From: Rhizobium cauense
GTDB taxonomy: Bacteria > Pseudomonadota > Alphaproteobacteria > Rhizobiales > Rhizobiaceae
Direction of reading: 5' to 3'
DNA length: 64,000 bases
NCBI RefSeq assembly: GCF_019511525.1
Contig: NZ_JAEUAT010000002.1
Coordinates: 1 to 64,000, forward strand
The translations under genes and the position numbers were made by a program. Below are positions 8,845 through 18,964 of this stretch, one piece after another (the first letter of the stretch is position 1; each line of letters begins with the position of its first letter). The notes below the pieces were generated by a model. It saw only the letters and a list, made by a program, of their open reading frames with translations, ran no database searches and was not told the DNA's origin.

Positions 8845-10138
8845 CTAGTTGAAGGCGACCTGCCGGCGCTCCTCGCTGGTGCTCGAACGCTCGACGAAGG
8901 CCGGCGCGTCGCGATCAAGCGCGAAATCGTCGAACCAGTCGCGGTAGCCTCCGCCGATCATGGCGCCGATGACCTGCGTCGCAAGATAGGAGAAGGTGAT
9001 GCCGTTGCCGCCATAGCCATAGGCGGCATAGACCTGCGGCATCGACGGTACCGGACCGATCAGCGGCAGCCCGTCCGACGTCTCTCCGAATGTACCGCAC
9101 CATGCCGTCGCCACACGCGTATCGGCTCTCGACCAGAGCCGCTTCACTTTTTCCCGGATCGCCATGATCTTCTCTGCAAGCTTCGCGTCGCGGGCGGCGG
9201 GATCGACCGTGTCGTCGTCCTCTCCGCCGGCGATGATGCGCCCGTCCGGCGTCGTCCGCATGTAGAGATAGGGGTGGCTATCCTCCCAGATCAGCGCCTG
9301 GTCGCGCCACAGTGCCGCCGGATCCTGCGGGATCGTCGCCAGCGCCCAGCTCGATGTCGTCCGATGCAGTTTCGGCATATCGATTTCAGGCATGGCGTAG
9401 CCGGTGGCGAGCACAGCTGTCCTCGCTTCGATGACGAACGGGCCATCGGTCTCCGCCGTTACCAGCCCGCCTTCACAATGAAGCCTTTGAACCGACGCGC
9501 CGATCAGACGGGCACCCTGCTTCACCGCAATATCCAGCAATCCCCAGGTAAGGAGCAGCGGATCGGCCTCCGCGGAGCCACGCGAGAGAATCCCGGCGTC
9601 GCGGTCAAGTTCGAACTCGGTGAAGAGATCGCAATGTTCCAGATAATCGGCTGGGCAGACCGGCCCGGCGGCGAAGCTCTACCTCCCTGAGAAGGTCGCC
9701 TGCGCCCTCCTGGTTGCTGGTCAGGAACAGCGATTGCCGGGGAAGCAGATTGCAGGCAATGCCGTTCGCGACAATCAGCTTCGAGAGGCCTGCGACCGAG
9801 GCGGCACTGCGGCGGTAGATGCCGACGGCGCGCTCGAAGCCATAGAGATGCTCCAGTTCGTTCAGCGTTCGGTCTGTCTCCCATTGCAGCATGGCCGTGC
9901 TTGCGACAGTGCTGCCAAGTCCGGGCGTCTCTCGGTCGACGATGACCACGGAAAGCCCGCGTTCTGCGAGAAGTTGGCCCATCAGCGCACCGGTAATCCC
10001 GCCGCCGATGATCATTGCATCGACCTTGAGATTATCCTGAAGTGGCTGGTAGGCGGGTTTCGTTCCGGCGCGACTCCAAGGGGGGAGGCCACTCTTCAGC
10101 CGGCTCTGGCTGGACTCTGCGAGATCGATTTCTGCCAT
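8845..10138 (-). pseudogene. FAD-dependent oxidoreductase (DAO family), interrupted by a frameshift
   Basis: Two minus-strand frames together make one protein. The N-terminal part (10138 to about 9660) carries the FAD-binding MIIGGGITGALMG motif. The C-terminal part (about 9680 to 8845) continues with an acidic/hydrophobic segment leading to GSAEADPLL and LLDIAVKQG, then AVLATGYAMPE and GYGGNGITFS, the conserved end of glycine/D-amino acid oxidase-like flavoenzymes. The frame changes in a GC-rich stretch at about 9655-9675; one extra base (or two missing) explains it. The rest of both halves looks well conserved, so either the loss is recent or it is a sequencing error. Substrate unknown. Confidence 0.75.
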
Positions 10139-10157
10139 CTGACGCGTCTTACCTCAA

Positions 10158-11327
10158 TTATTTCGGCAATTGCGGTTGCAGTCTCTCCTCGATGAAAAGT
10201 TCATCGATGATGGTCATGACAATCAGCGATAGTGGTAGTGCCAGCATAGCACCGACTGCGCCCCACATCCATGTCCAGAACAGAATCGCCAGAAACACGA
10301 CGAAGGGATTGATTTCCAAGCGTTTTCCCATGACCGCCGGGAAGATCAGGTTTTCCATGACGAGGTGGACAATGAAGAAGGCGGCTGCCGGCATGAGGCC
10401 GACAAGGAGCCCATCATGCGTGAGGATGCCGGCAATCGCGACCGCCAGCGTCATCATCGTGATGCCGAGATAGGGGATGAAACTCGACAGGAACGCGAAG
10501 AAGCCCCAGAGCACAGGTGCGGAGAGGCCACCCACATAAGCGATCACCATCATTGCGATGCCGAGGCAGACATAAATCAGGGACGCAGTTGCAAAGTAGA
10601 AACCCAGAACCTGTTCCACGCCGTTGATCACCCGGATGGCGGTAAGCCGTTGTGAGCGCGACCGGAACACCATGATGATAGACTTGCGGAGCGTCACACG
10701 CCCGGCCAGGAAGAGCAGCAGCGCGGCGAAGAATATCAGCGCCTGAACGAGGGCAGGGGTCAGATTGGCGGAGATGAGATGGAGGATATTGCCCGTATTC
10801 TCCAGGAGCTTCTCGCTCGACATCGGCCCGCTCTGGAACGTTTCAGGCGTGATGTGCAGCCACTTGATGCGCTCGAGATAGGGCATCAGACGGTTGAATG
10901 TCGTCTCGACGAAGGCTGGCCCCTCGTTGATCAGAGTGGTGACCGGCCCCGCAAGCGAGTTGGCGACAAGGAAAATGATGAGTGCAACCGATGTCGAGAG
11001 AATGACTGCATTGGTAATTCGCGGGACACCAAGCTTGCTCAGCTTCTCCGCCAGCAGCCCGAGAATCATGCCGACGACCACGGCGAGCGTTACCGGGATA
11101 AGGATCAGCGACATCATGTAGATTGCCGAAAGGGCAAGCACGACAAAGATGCCGATGATTGCCCAGGCCATGCTGATGTCGAGCCCATCTTTTTCGAGGC
11201 GGCGCACCGGCGCTTGCTGCGGCAACTGCTCGGTCGCTTCGGTGAGTTTTTCGGCCCACGCGCTTACAGGGCGCGCGCCCGTTGCCAGCTTGTTTGCCTG
11301 CTTGCGGATGCCGTTGGCAATTCCCAT
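10158..11327 (-). CDS. AI-2E family transporter (PerM/TqsA-like)
   Basis: A 389-residue membrane protein with about seven to eight hydrophobic helices, paired near residues 57-95 and clustered again in the C-terminal half. The conserved loop with FIPYLG and the NLIFPAVMGKRLEINPFVVF segment are typical of the AI-2E transporter family. Members export autoinducer-2 or work as Na+/H+ antiporters; which one cannot be told here. The ATG at 11327 is preceded by GGGGGATCG; an earlier in-frame start adds 56 basic, unconserved residues. Confidence 0.85.
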   Translation of the reverse strand: MGIANGIRKQANKLATGARPVSAWAEKLTEATEQLPQQAPVRRLEKDGLDISMAWAIIGIFVVLALSAIYMMSLILIPVTLAVVVGMILGLLAEKLSKLGVPRITNAVILSTSVALIIFLVANSLAGPVTTLINEGPAFVETTFNRLMPYLERIKWLHITPETFQSGPMSSEKLLENTGNILHLISANLTPALVQALIFFAALLLFLAGRVTLRKSIIMVFRSRSQRLTAIRVINGVEQVLGFYFATASLIYVCLGIAMMVIAYVGGLSAPVLWGFFAFLSSFIPYLGITMMTLAVAIAGILTHDGLLVGLMPAAAFFIVHLVMENLIFPAVMGKRLEINPFVVFLAILFWTWMWGAVGAMLALPLSLIVMTIIDELFIEERLQPQLPK

Positions 11328-11544
11328 GGAAAGACGATCCCCCGGAAGCCCAGATGCTTCGCGCAGACAACGCACGACTGTCGGTCGAAGTTCCCTTCGC
11401 AAGCCACGGCAGCGCCCCGATATTGCCGCATGCCGAATGCATCGTGGAGAAAGTTCGGCGGGGAGGCAGGGCCGCTTCCTTGGCTGCTTCGACACGAAGC
11501 GCCGTTGCGGCCCTGTTTGGTCGCCTCAAATCGTCTCGGATCGA

Positions 11545-12498
11545 TCAGGCCGACAGAGTCAGCCCAATGCCCCATGGGTCGTGCAGGAAGACGCCGCCAT
11601 TGCGCTTCTCGCTCTTGATTTCGAGTTCGTCGAGCTTGGAGACGGCCTTGTCGAGCGAAGTCTTGTCATTGAAGCGGAGCGTATAGTCGGAAAGGCCCGT
11701 CATGCCGCCGGCCCGTATGCCCGCGCCGCGGCTGTTCCAGATGTTGGCGGCGACATGGTGATGATAGTCGCCGGTGGCAAAGAAGCTGGCGCCCGGATAG
11801 CGCGCCATCAGCTTCAGGCCGAGAACATCGCGGTAGAAGGTATCTGCCTCGGGAATGTTGCCGACCTGCAGGTGGATGTGGCCGATGGCGGTGCCATCAG
11901 CCATGCCGCTCCAGCTATCCTGTGGTGCGCTGTCGTAGAGCGATTGCAGATCGAGCCGAAGCGTCGCCATTTCCACCTGGCCGTCCTGATGGAACTTCCA
12001 CTGTTCATGCGGCCGGTCGGCATAGATCTCGATGCCGTTGCCTTCGGGATCCGAGAGATAGATGGCCTCGCTGACGAGGTGATCTGATGCGCCGTCCAGG
12101 ACGACATTGTTATGCGCGGCATGGCGCAGCCAACGGGCCAATTCAGTACGGCTGGGCATCAGGAAGGCCGTATGGAAGAGGCCGGCGGCATTGCGCGGCG
12201 CGACGCGGACGTCCTTGCCCGTCGTCAGGCTCAGAAGCGGCGTGCCGTCTACGCCGAGAACCTCACCGCTGGCGCTTTTCTCGATGACATCAAGACCAAG
12301 CATGGACTGATAGAAACTGGAAACCAGCGGCAGGTCAGTGACGACCAGATGCGACTGATCGACATAGGCAGGGCGCGTCAGCGCGTAGGACGTTTCGGTG
12401 GTCACGGGCTTATCTCCTGCCTTGGATGGGAGAGGCGTACCGGCGGTGGCGGCGAATGCGCCGCCCGTAGCAATACCAAGGAATTTGCGCCGGTCCAT
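11545..12498 (-). CDS. VOC (glyoxalase/extradiol dioxygenase-like) protein with a Tat signal
   Basis: A 317-residue protein. Residues 1-28 form a twin-arginine signal (MDRRKFLGIATGGAF), so it is exported folded, fitting a metal enzyme. The rest holds two VOC modules: the first begins SHLVVTDLPLVSSFYQSMLGLDV, the second GHIHLQVGNIPEADTFYRDVLGL. The layout resembles CatE-type catechol 2,3-dioxygenases; the second module has the HHHVAANIW strand and a late Glu or Asp could complete a metal site. The substrate is unknown. Its start lies 200 bases from the divergent universal stress gene. Confidence 0.8.
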   Translation of the reverse strand: MDRRKFLGIATGGAFAATAGTPLPSKAGDKPVTTETSYALTRPAYVDQSHLVVTDLPLVSSFYQSMLGLDVIEKSASGEVLGVDGTPLLSLTTGKDVRVAPRNAAGLFHTAFLMPSRTELARWLRHAAHNNVVLDGASDHLVSEAIYLSDPEGNGIEIYADRPHEQWKFHQDGQVEMATLRLDLQSLYDSAPQDSWSGMADGTAIGHIHLQVGNIPEADTFYRDVLGLKLMARYPGASFFATGDYHHHVAANIWNSRGAGIRAGGMTGLSDYTLRFNDKTSLDKAVSKLDELEIKSEKRNGGVFLHDPWGIGLTLSA

Positions 12499-12622
12499 GT
12501 TGCCTCAGAGGTCCCCTTGGTTGCTGTACTTGATACCTATATGGCGCATTTCAATTGTTCACAGAAGACCAGTTTTTGGCGATTCAGCGTTCGATGATCG
12601 TTGACGGCAATCTGCGCCGATC

Positions 12623-12636
12623 TTGATCTTGATCAA
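12623..12636. promoter_or_regulatory. FNR/FixK-type anaerobox
   Basis: The sequence TTGAT-CTTG-ATCAA is a perfect TTGAT-N4-ATCAA palindrome, the consensus for FNR/FixK/FnrN regulators. Its centre is 70 bases upstream of the universal stress protein ATG, which allows a class II promoter with the box near -41.5 and a start of transcription near 12671. It suggests activation under low oxygen. Confidence 0.75.
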
Positions 12637-12698
12637 AGCGCCTTATTTATCTCCTGAGAGGATGTGGCTGTTGATAACGGCGCCACTGGAGGGCCAGA

Positions 12699-13115
12699 AT
12701 GTATAAGAAAATCATCGTTCCGATCGAAATAGGCGCGTTGGATCGCGGCGAAAAGGCGTTCCGCAAAGCTTCGACGCTCCTCGATACGGGAGGTGAGATT
12801 ATCCTGCTCAACGTCGTCGAGGACGTGCCCACCTACGTCGCCATCGATCTGCCGACCGAACTGATCCAGAACGCCATCGACGATGCCGAGCAGAAGCTCG
12901 GAATGCTGATCCGCACCAGCGGCATACCGGCAAGGATCGAAATTGGTCATGGCCGCCCGGCCCACAGTATTCTGGCTGCCGCCGAAACACATGGAGCAGA
13001 TCTCATCATCGTTGCTTCGCACGTTCCCGACTTCAGCAACTACTTCATCGGCGCCACCGCCGACCGTGTCGTCAGGCATGCAAAATGCTCGGTGCTGGTC
13101 GATAGGCAGCGCTAA
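12699..13115 (+). CDS. Universal stress protein (UspA family)
   Basis: A 138-residue cytoplasmic protein starting MYKKIIVPIEIG, the first strand of the Usp fold. The nucleotide-binding signature appears late as G-N2-G-N9-G-like residues around VASHVPDFSNYFIGATADRVVRHAKCSVLV. Usp proteins help survival in stress and starvation; many in rhizobia respond to oxygen limitation. The start has a strong site (GGAGGGCCAGA). The FNR/FixK box upstream and the DksA-like gene 36 bases downstream suggest a small microaerobic operon. Confidence 0.9.
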   Translation: MYKKIIVPIEIGALDRGEKAFRKASTLLDTGGEIILLNVVEDVPTYVAIDLPTELIQNAIDDAEQKLGMLIRTSGIPARIEIGHGRPAHSILAAAETHGADLIIVASHVPDFSNYFIGATADRVVRHAKCSVLVDRQR

Positions 13116-13151
13116 GAAGAACAACGGCAAAGGACCGATGGAGGAATATCC

Positions 13152-13469
13152 ATGACCGACACGCAGACATTCGAGAAGATCCTACGCGACCGGCAGCGCG
13201 AGCTTCAATCGCGGTTGACCCGCATCGACGTCGATCTCGGGCGTACGAAGGAGCAGGATAGCGACGACCGTGCGATCGAGAGCGAGAACGACGAAGTGCT
13301 GGAGGGGCTGGGTCAGGCCGGCCAGGAGGAGCTGCGGGCCATCAATGCCGCCCTCGACCGGATCGCAAAAGGCACCTATGGCACCTGCGTGCGCTGCGGC
13401 CAGCCGATTTCGAAGGAGCGCCTCGGTGCCGTGCCCTATGCTCCGCTCTGCGAGGATTGCATGAGCTGA
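13152..13469 (+). CDS. TraR/DksA family zinc-finger protein
   Basis: A 105-residue protein with an N-terminal helical hairpin (residues about 5-75, charged, coiled-coil like) and a C-terminal C4 zinc finger: CVRCGQPISKERL followed by LCEDC. DksA proteins enter the secondary channel of RNA polymerase and tune transcription with ppGpp; this short member is of the TraR/DksA-like class, without proof that it acts on polymerase. It is cotranscribed with the universal stress gene and followed at once by an intrinsic terminator, so it likely shares the FNR/FixK control. Confidence 0.88.
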   Translation: MTDTQTFEKILRDRQRELQSRLTRIDVDLGRTKEQDSDDRAIESENDEVLEGLGQAGQEELRAINAALDRIAKGTYGTCVRCGQPISKERLGAVPYAPLCEDCMS

Positions 13470-13489
13470 CCTGTCTGTCGTGCCGTCTG

Positions 13490-13517
13490 GGCAGCTCGTT
13501 TTGCGGGCTGCCTTTTT
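13490..13517 (+). terminator. Intrinsic terminator of the usp-dksA-like operon
   Basis: GGCAGC (13490-13495) pairs with GCTGCC (13507-13512), directly followed by five T. It lies 20 bases after the DksA-like stop codon and ends the two-gene unit. Confidence 0.75.
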
Positions 13518-13651
13518 GCTTTGCCGCAGGGCTCCAGGTGCAAAGATCAGCGTCAGAAGCTCACGAAGATTTAAAGGTTCGCCATCTCTGTTGTGTTGCC
13601 TGCACACCGTTTCGGTGCGACGATCGGGTGGAAAGGTGAAGGGTTCCCCGC

Positions 13652-14320
13652 ATGACCGAGTTCAACGGCATCCGCTGGGCTTACGACAAGTATGAACTGA
13701 TTGCCGATGGCATCGTCCACGGCGTCGGGCTTGCGTTCGCGCTCGTCGGTGCGACCGTCCTCATCTTTTACGCCACTCTCTGGAGTTCCCATGGCGAGCT
13801 TGCCGCCGCCTGGATCTACAGCGTCGGTCTGGTGCTGACGATCGGCATTTCTTTCTCTTACAATGCCTGGCCGGTGTCTCGCACCAAATGGTTCCTGCGC
13901 CGTCTGGATCATTCCTCGATCTTCATCCTGATCGCCGCCACGTACACCCCGTTCCTTGAGCGCGGCGCCGACAATCCCGTTCTGCTCGGGATGTTGGTCT
14001 TGATCTGGGCGATTGCGGCATTTGGCATCGTCCTGAAATGCGCCTTTCCGGGGCGCTATGACAAGCTCACCATCCTCCTTTATCTCGGCATGGGGTGGAG
14101 CGGCATCTTCGTCGCGGGTCCGGTGGCCGAACGCATTCCCTATGTGTCGATGCTTCTGATCCTCGTCGGCGGCGTGATCTATTCCCTGGGCGTCATTTTT
14201 CACGTCTGGGAAAAGCTGCGCTTCCAGAACGCCATCTGGCACGGTTTCGTGGTCGCTGCCGCCGCCGTGCACTATTCGGCCGTCCTGACTTGCTTCAGCA
14301 TGGCAAGCGCCGGTCTCTGA
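13652..14320 (+). CDS. Hemolysin III family membrane protein (PAQR-like)
   Basis: A 222-residue protein with seven predicted membrane helices. It has the family signatures: the early acidic/His motif ELIADGIVHGVG, RRLDHSSIFILIAATYTPF in the middle, and IWHGFVVAAAAVHYSAV at the end, with the Asp and His residues that form the zinc site in related PAQR proteins. The family is named after a Bacillus cereus hemolysin, but most members are probably lipid-linked hydrolases (ceramidase-like), not toxins. No secretion partner is nearby. Confidence 0.85.
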   Translation: MTEFNGIRWAYDKYELIADGIVHGVGLAFALVGATVLIFYATLWSSHGELAAAWIYSVGLVLTIGISFSYNAWPVSRTKWFLRRLDHSSIFILIAATYTPFLERGADNPVLLGMLVLIWAIAAFGIVLKCAFPGRYDKLTILLYLGMGWSGIFVAGPVAERIPYVSMLLILVGGVIYSLGVIFHVWEKLRFQNAIWHGFVVAAAAVHYSAVLTCFSMASAGL

Positions 14321-14429
14321 TCGTCCCGCCGGGCGCGAATGCTCCCTCACTCGCTCGATTTGGCCGGTTTACAACGCTGAATGCGGGGCGTATTCCGCTT
14401 GCGGAACCGAACTGAAAACTGGACACGAC

Positions 14430-14936
14430 ATGACCGACGCCGTTCTCGTGCGCGACGCCACCGAAGCCGATCTCCCTGCAATCCGCGATATCTACAATCA
14501 CGCCGTCGAGCACACGACGGCGATCTGGAACGAAACGCTGGTTGATCTCGACAACCGCGTCGAGTGGTTCAAGGCGCGCAAGGCAAAAGGCTTTCCGGTG
14601 ATCGTAGCGGAGAAGGATGGCAAGGTTGCAGGCTATGCCTCCTATGGCGACTGGCGGGCCTTCGACGGCTACCGGCACACGGTTGAGCACTCGGTCTATG
14701 TCGACAAGGATTGCCGCGGTGCGGGCATCGGCGAGTTGCTGATGCGGGCGCTGATCGAGCGCGCCGCCGAGGCCAACATCCACGTGATGATCGCCGGTAT
14801 CGAGGCGGAGAATGCCGCCTCGATCAAGCTCCACGAAAAGCTGGGCTTCCGCGTTGCCGGGACCTTTTCGGAAGTAGGCACGAAGTTCGGCCGTTGGCTG
14901 GACCTGACCTGCATGGAGCTTAGGGTCACGAAGTGA
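14430..14936 (+). CDS. GNAT N-acetyltransferase, phosphinothricin acetyltransferase type
   Basis: A 168-residue acetyltransferase. It has the Pat/MnaT pattern: IRDIYNHAVEHTTAIWNE at the start, GYASYGDWRAFDGYRHTVEHSVYV in the middle, and the acetyl-CoA loop CRGAGIGELLM (Q/RxxGxG/A), ending with KFGRWLDLTCMEL. Family members acetylate the amino group of phosphinothricin, methionine sulfoximine or amino acids. The stop overlaps the next gene's GTG by 4 bases, so the two are translationally coupled. Confidence 0.88.
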   Translation: MTDAVLVRDATEADLPAIRDIYNHAVEHTTAIWNETLVDLDNRVEWFKARKAKGFPVIVAEKDGKVAGYASYGDWRAFDGYRHTVEHSVYVDKDCRGAGIGELLMRALIERAAEANIHVMIAGIEAENAASIKLHEKLGFRVAGTFSEVGTKFGRWLDLTCMELRVTK

Positions 14937-15433
14937 GCCTCATCGTTCTCACCGGCGCTTCCGGATCAGGCAAGACGGCGATCGCCAAGGCGGTTGCCGC
15001 CCGGTTCGCGGGTGAGATCGACGTCTTCCATTTCGATGACATCGGGGTTCCCCCGCTCTCCCGGATGGCGGCGGACTACGGCTCGCCGGCCGGTTGGCAG
15101 CGGGCCATGACCTTCAAGTGGCTTGAGAACCTAGCGGAGGCACAGCACTCCGGCCGCAATCAACTGCTCGAAGGCCAGATGCGGCTTGCGTTTCTCGAAG
15201 AGGCGGCGGCGGCAACAGGCATCGCCTATTTGCCGCTGCTTATCGATTGCGATGACGAAATACGAACGCATCGCCTGACGGTGGAACGTCGGCAGCCGGA
15301 GCTCGCCAATGCCGAAATGATGATCTGGGCATCCTTTCTCCGCCGCGAGGCTGCGGCGAAGAAATGCGCGACATTGGATACGTCCCGCCTGTCGCTGGAG
15401 GAAAGCGTCCGCGCGGTCGTCGAACGCTTCTGA
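14933..15433 (+). CDS. P-loop ATPase/kinase-like protein
   Basis: A 166-residue protein starting at a GTG that overlaps the acetyltransferase stop. The Walker A motif GASGSGKT is at residues 8-15, and a Walker-B-like FHFDDIG follows near residue 33-39. A lid-like segment with basic residues (HRLTVERRQPEL) resembles small-molecule kinases such as shikimate or adenylate-type kinases. The substrate cannot be named. Coupling to the acetyltransferase gene suggests a joint role, for example in modifying or resisting one compound; this is inference. Confidence 0.75.
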   Translation: MSLIVLTGASGSGKTAIAKAVAARFAGEIDVFHFDDIGVPPLSRMAADYGSPAGWQRAMTFKWLENLAEAQHSGRNQLLEGQMRLAFLEEAAAATGIAYLPLLIDCDDEIRTHRLTVERRQPELANAEMMIWASFLRREAAAKKCATLDTSRLSLEESVRAVVERF

Positions 15434-15453
15434 CCGGCCTTCGGGCCAGAGCC

Positions 15454-15864
15454 CTATTTCCCCGGTTCAAACACCATCGCGTGGCCATTGATGCAGTAAC
15501 GCAGGCCGGTTGGCGGCGGGCCGTCGGGAAAGACGTGGCCCAGGTGGGCATCGCAAGTGCCGCAGCGAATTTCGGTGCGGACCATGCCGTAGGTCGTATC
15601 GCGGTGTTCGGTCACGGCTTCCGGTGAGACGGCCTCGAAATAGCTCGGCCATCCGCAGCCCGCATCAAACTTCGTATCCGAGCGGAACAGCGGTGCATCG
15701 CAGCCGACGCAGCGATAGAGCCCGGTTTCGAACGAATCCCAGTAGGGTCCGGTGAAGGCGCGCTCGGTGCCATGCTGGCGGGTGATCCGGTATTGCTCGG
15801 GCGTCAGCTGTTCCTTCCATTCCGCGTCGGTCTTGTGAACTTTGGCGATTGTCGTATCGGCCAT
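15454..15864 (-). CDS. msrB: Peptide methionine-R-sulfoxide reductase MsrB
   Basis: A 136-residue complete MsrB domain without signal peptide, so cytoplasmic. The two zinc CxxC pairs are present (CVGCDAPLF and [10 protein letters not shown]), as are the [11 protein letters not shown] motif and the catalytic Cys at about residue 124 in RYCINGHAM. It reduces methionine-R-sulfoxide in proteins, repairing oxidative damage, with thioredoxin as electron donor. The start has AAGGAAG upstream. It ends 20 bases from the convergent P-loop gene. Confidence 0.95.
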   Translation of the reverse strand: MADTTIAKVHKTDAEWKEQLTPEQYRITRQHGTERAFTGPYWDSFETGLYRCVGCDAPLFRSDTKFDAGCGWPSYFEAVSPEAVTEHRDTTYGMVRTEIRCGTCDAHLGHVFPDGPPPTGLRYCINGHAMVFEPGK

Positions 15865-16169
15865 GGCTTCTTCCTTTCGTGCCGGGGGGACGGCATTGAT
15901 TTCGACAGCAATGTGGTGCGGGAAAACACTTGGATCAAGAGACGCGGCGCCCGGAACGGCGGCATCTCGCTCCCGCCGAGGCTGAGATACCCGACGTCGT
16001 TTTGCCGCCTAGGCCGGCGGACCGAATGCACCCGTTCTCTGTGGGTATCCGGCCGCGACCGGTTGCTCAGCCACGAACAAGACTTGTGACCGCGCTTGCG
16101 TTCTCGTAAACCATACGGGACTTCCGGCGTTCGCCGGCTCCACGAAGCGTTGCCAGCAGGGGAGGGCAC
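15865..16169. other. Intergenic region between divergent msrB and mrpA
   Basis: About 305 bases. It must hold the promoters of msrB and of the mrp operon. The mrpA ribosome site (GGGGAGGG) and the msrB site (AAGGAAG) are clear at the two ends. I see no convincing operator, hairpin or small gene between them. Confidence 0.5.
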
Positions 16170-18548
16170 ATGGCCGGTGTCACGGCTTTGACATTTGCGG
16201 CCTTGTGTCTGCCACTTCTCGGTGCCGTCCTTGCTCCCTTTCTTGTTCGCGTCCTTGGCGCCAACGCCGCATGGCTATTGGCGCTTGCGCCGTTGCTCGC
16301 CTTTGCGCACTTCGCCAGCCTGCTGCCCATCATAGCAGGAGGCGAGGTGATAACAGGTGGCTATGCCTGGGTGCCAAGCTTCGACCTCCGCTTTTCCTGG
16401 CTCGTTGACGGTCTTTCGCTGACCTTCGCGCTGCTGATTACCGGGATCGGTACGCTGATCGTCCTTTACGCCGGCGGATACCTCAAGGGGCACCCGGATC
16501 AGGGGCGTTTCTTCTCGTTTATCTTCCTGTTCATGGGCGCCATGCTCGGCCTCGTCGTCTCCGACAGCCTGCTGATGCTCTTCATCTTCTGGGAACTGAC
16601 CTCGATCACGTCTTTCCTCTTGATCGGGTTCGACCATGGACGCGAGGCTGCCCGCCGCGCCGCGCTGCAGGCGCTCGTCGTCACCGGCGGTGGCGGCCTT
16701 TTGCTGCTGGCGGGCCTGCTCCTGATCTGGAGCACGACAAACGCCACCGACCTGTCGACGTTGCTGCAGTCCGGCGATCTCTTGCGCGCCAATCCATACT
16801 ATCTGCCGATCCTGATCCTCCTTCTTGGTGGCACCTTCACCAAGTCGGCGCAGTTTCCCTTTCATTTCTGGCTGCCGAATGCGATGGAAGCGCCGACGCC
16901 GGTCTCCGCCTACCTGCATTCGGCGACGATGGTGAAGGCGGGTGTCTATCTCTTGATGCGGTTGAACCCGGCCATGGGCGGGACGTGGGCGTGGGAGACC
17001 TTGCTGCCGCTCTTCGGTGGTGTGACCTTGGTCGTGGGTACGCTGCTTGCGATCCGCCAGACCGACCTCAAGCTGAAACTCGCCTATACCACTGTTTCGT
17101 CGCTCGGCCTTCTCGTGCTGCTGACGGGCTTCGGCTCTCCCTATGCCGTCGAGGCCGCGGCGCTCTATCTCGTGGCACATTCACTCTTCAAGGGCGCGCT
17201 GTTCATGGTTGCCGGCATCATCGACCATGAGACCGGCACGCGCGACGTCACCAGACTACGCGGGCTGCGGCGGGCAATGCCGCTGACCTTCGTGACAGCC
17301 GTAGCTGCGGCGACCTCCATGGGCGGTCTGCCGCCGTTTTTCGGTTTCCTCGCCAAGGAGGAGATCTACGCAGCGCTGGCGCACGGCGATCCGCGATCGA
17401 TCATCTTCACGCTGGTCGCACTGTTTGGCAACGCGCTGATGTTCGCGGTCGGTTTTGCGGTGGCACTGAAACCGTTTCTCGGGCCGGTAGCGGAAACACC
17501 GAAACACCCGCACGAGGCACCACCGTCGCTGTGGGTCGGACCCGTGGTACTGGCGCTGTCAGGCCTGATCGGCGCTGCGTTCTCCGCAGTTGCGCACCAT
17601 TACATTTCGTCTCCGCTGGCGTCCGCCATCCGTGGATCGTCGAGCGTGGTCGAGATATCATTGATCCCGCACTTTGGCGTGCCGCTGCTCCTTTCAGCCC
17701 TTACGATCGCGCTCGGCATCCTTGTCTACCGGCAGCTGGATCAGGCGCGTCTGGCTATGGCAGTTGTCCTGCGCAGGCTCGGACCGGGACCTGATCGCGG
17801 GTTCGATTACTTTGTTGCCGGTCTGATCAGGTTGTCCGTTCGTGTGACGCGTTTCGTCCAGACGGGGCGGCTCGAAGTCTACATCACCTGCACCTTCCTC
17901 TGCCTCGCCGCGATCCTGCTCGTTCCGCTCTGGCTCTATGGTGAAATGCCGGTGCTGCCCCCATGGCCCGGGCAGGTGCAACTGCACGAGTGGGGGATCT
18001 TCTTGCTCGCCGTTCTTGGCCTGTTGACGGTTGTCGTAGCGCGCGATCGGCTGACGGCGATCGTCTCGCTCGGCATCCAGGGCTTTTCAGTTGCCATCAT
18101 TTTCCTTTTGTTCGGTGCACCGGACCTGTCCTTCACGCAGTTCATGGTGGAGACCCTGTCGGTGGTCATCCTGGCAATGGTCATGACCCGTCTCCGGCTT
18201 TCGCCGACCGACCGGCGACCACTCAGCCAGAAAATATTCGACGGCGGCATTGCGATCGCCTGCGGCTGTGGTTTCGCATTGCTTCTGTTGAAGGCAACGC
18301 AGGCACCCTTCAACAATGCTCTGACGGAATTTTTCAATGCCTACTCGAAGACGATCGCGCATGGCGCGAACGTCGTAAATGTCATCATCGTCGATTTCCG
18401 CGGCACCGATACGCTGGGCGAGATCGCGGTCGTCGCCATCACCGGCCTTGCAATCCTCGCCCTCATTCGCGTCCGCGCGCGCACCGAGCGCAAGCTTGCT
18501 GAAAACGATCCCGATGCGCCTGAGGATCTGGGGGTAGAGCGCCCATGA
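16170..18548 (+). CDS. mrpA: Mrp (Pha) Na+/H+ antiporter subunit A
   Basis: A 792-residue membrane protein, the largest Mrp subunit. The first about 500 residues are NuoL/ND5-like, with the conserved helix [17 protein letters not shown], the lysine in [17 protein letters not shown] and the half-channel segment [15 protein letters not shown]. The C-terminal part (from about residue 600) is the MrpB-like extension with [20 protein letters not shown]. With B-G it forms an inner-membrane complex exchanging Na+ (or K+) for protons. In Sinorhizobium the homologous pha system is needed for K+ efflux and pH adaptation. Its stop overlaps mrpB by 4 bases. Confidence 0.95.
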   Translation: MAGVTALTFAALCLPLLGAVLAPFLVRVLGANAAWLLALAPLLAFAHFASLLPIIAGGEVITGGYAWVPSFDLRFSWLVDGLSLTFALLITGIGTLIVLYAGGYLKGHPDQGRFFSFIFLFMGAMLGLVVSDSLLMLFIFWELTSITSFLLIGFDHGREAARRAALQALVVTGGGGLLLLAGLLLIWSTTNATDLSTLLQSGDLLRANPYYLPILILLLGGTFTKSAQFPFHFWLPNAMEAPTPVSAYLHSATMVKAGVYLLMRLNPAMGGTWAWETLLPLFGGVTLVVGTLLAIRQTDLKLKLAYTTVSSLGLLVLLTGFGSPYAVEAAALYLVAHSLFKGALFMVAGIIDHETGTRDVTRLRGLRRAMPLTFVTAVAAATSMGGLPPFFGFLAKEEIYAALAHGDPRSIIFTLVALFGNALMFAVGFAVALKPFLGPVAETPKHPHEAPPSLWVGPVVLALSGLIGAAFSAVAHHYISSPLASAIRGSSSVVEISLIPHFGVPLLLSALTIALGILVYRQLDQARLAMAVVLRRLGPGPDRGFDYFVAGLIRLSVRVTRFVQTGRLEVYITCTFLCLAAILLVPLWLYGEMPVLPPWPGQVQLHEWGIFLLAVLGLLTVVVARDRLTAIVSLGIQGFSVAIIFLLFGAPDLSFTQFMVETLSVVILAMVMTRLRLSPTDRRPLSQKIFDGGIAIACGCGFALLLLKATQAPFNNALTEFFNAYSKTIAHGANVVNVIIVDFRGTDTLGEIAVVAITGLAILALIRVRARTERKLAENDPDAPEDLGVERP

Positions 18549-18964
18549 ACACGCTGATCTTCCGTACGATCGCCCCCTTGCTGACGGCGCTGATGCTGCT
18601 CTTTTCGGTCTTCGTTCTGCTGCGCGGCCACAATGAGCCGGGCGGCGGCTTCACCGGTGGTCTGATAGCAGCGTCGGCGCTGGCGATCTTCGGCATTGCC
18701 CGCGGCGTGGGCGCGGTCCGCAGGGCGATCGTTTTCCATCCCCTGGCGATATCAGGTACCGGACTGCTGCTCTCCTGCTGCGCCGGGCTGCTGTCGCTCT
18801 TCTTTTCCGTGCCATTCATGACTGGCCTTTGGATCTATCCTGAGATAGCGGGCGTCGAGGTGCCGCTCTCGACCGTCATGCTGTTTGATATCGGAGTGTA
18901 TATGGTGGTCGTCGGCGCCATTACGTCGATCGCTCTGGCGCTGGAAGAAAGGGAGGTCGAGTGA
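18545..18964 (+). CDS. mrpB: Mrp antiporter subunit B
   Basis: A 139-residue protein with four membrane helices. It has the conserved stretch [16 protein letters not shown], typical of MrpB, and ends in a helix before EEREVE. It is a small obligatory subunit of the Mrp complex. The ATGA overlap at both ends keeps translation coupled to mrpA and mrpC. Confidence 0.95.
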   Translation: MNTLIFRTIAPLLTALMLLFSVFVLLRGHNEPGGGFTGGLIAASALAIFGIARGVGAVRRAIVFHPLAISGTGLLLSCCAGLLSLFFSVPFMTGLWIYPEIAGVEVPLSTVMLFDIGVYMVVVGAITSIALALEEREVE

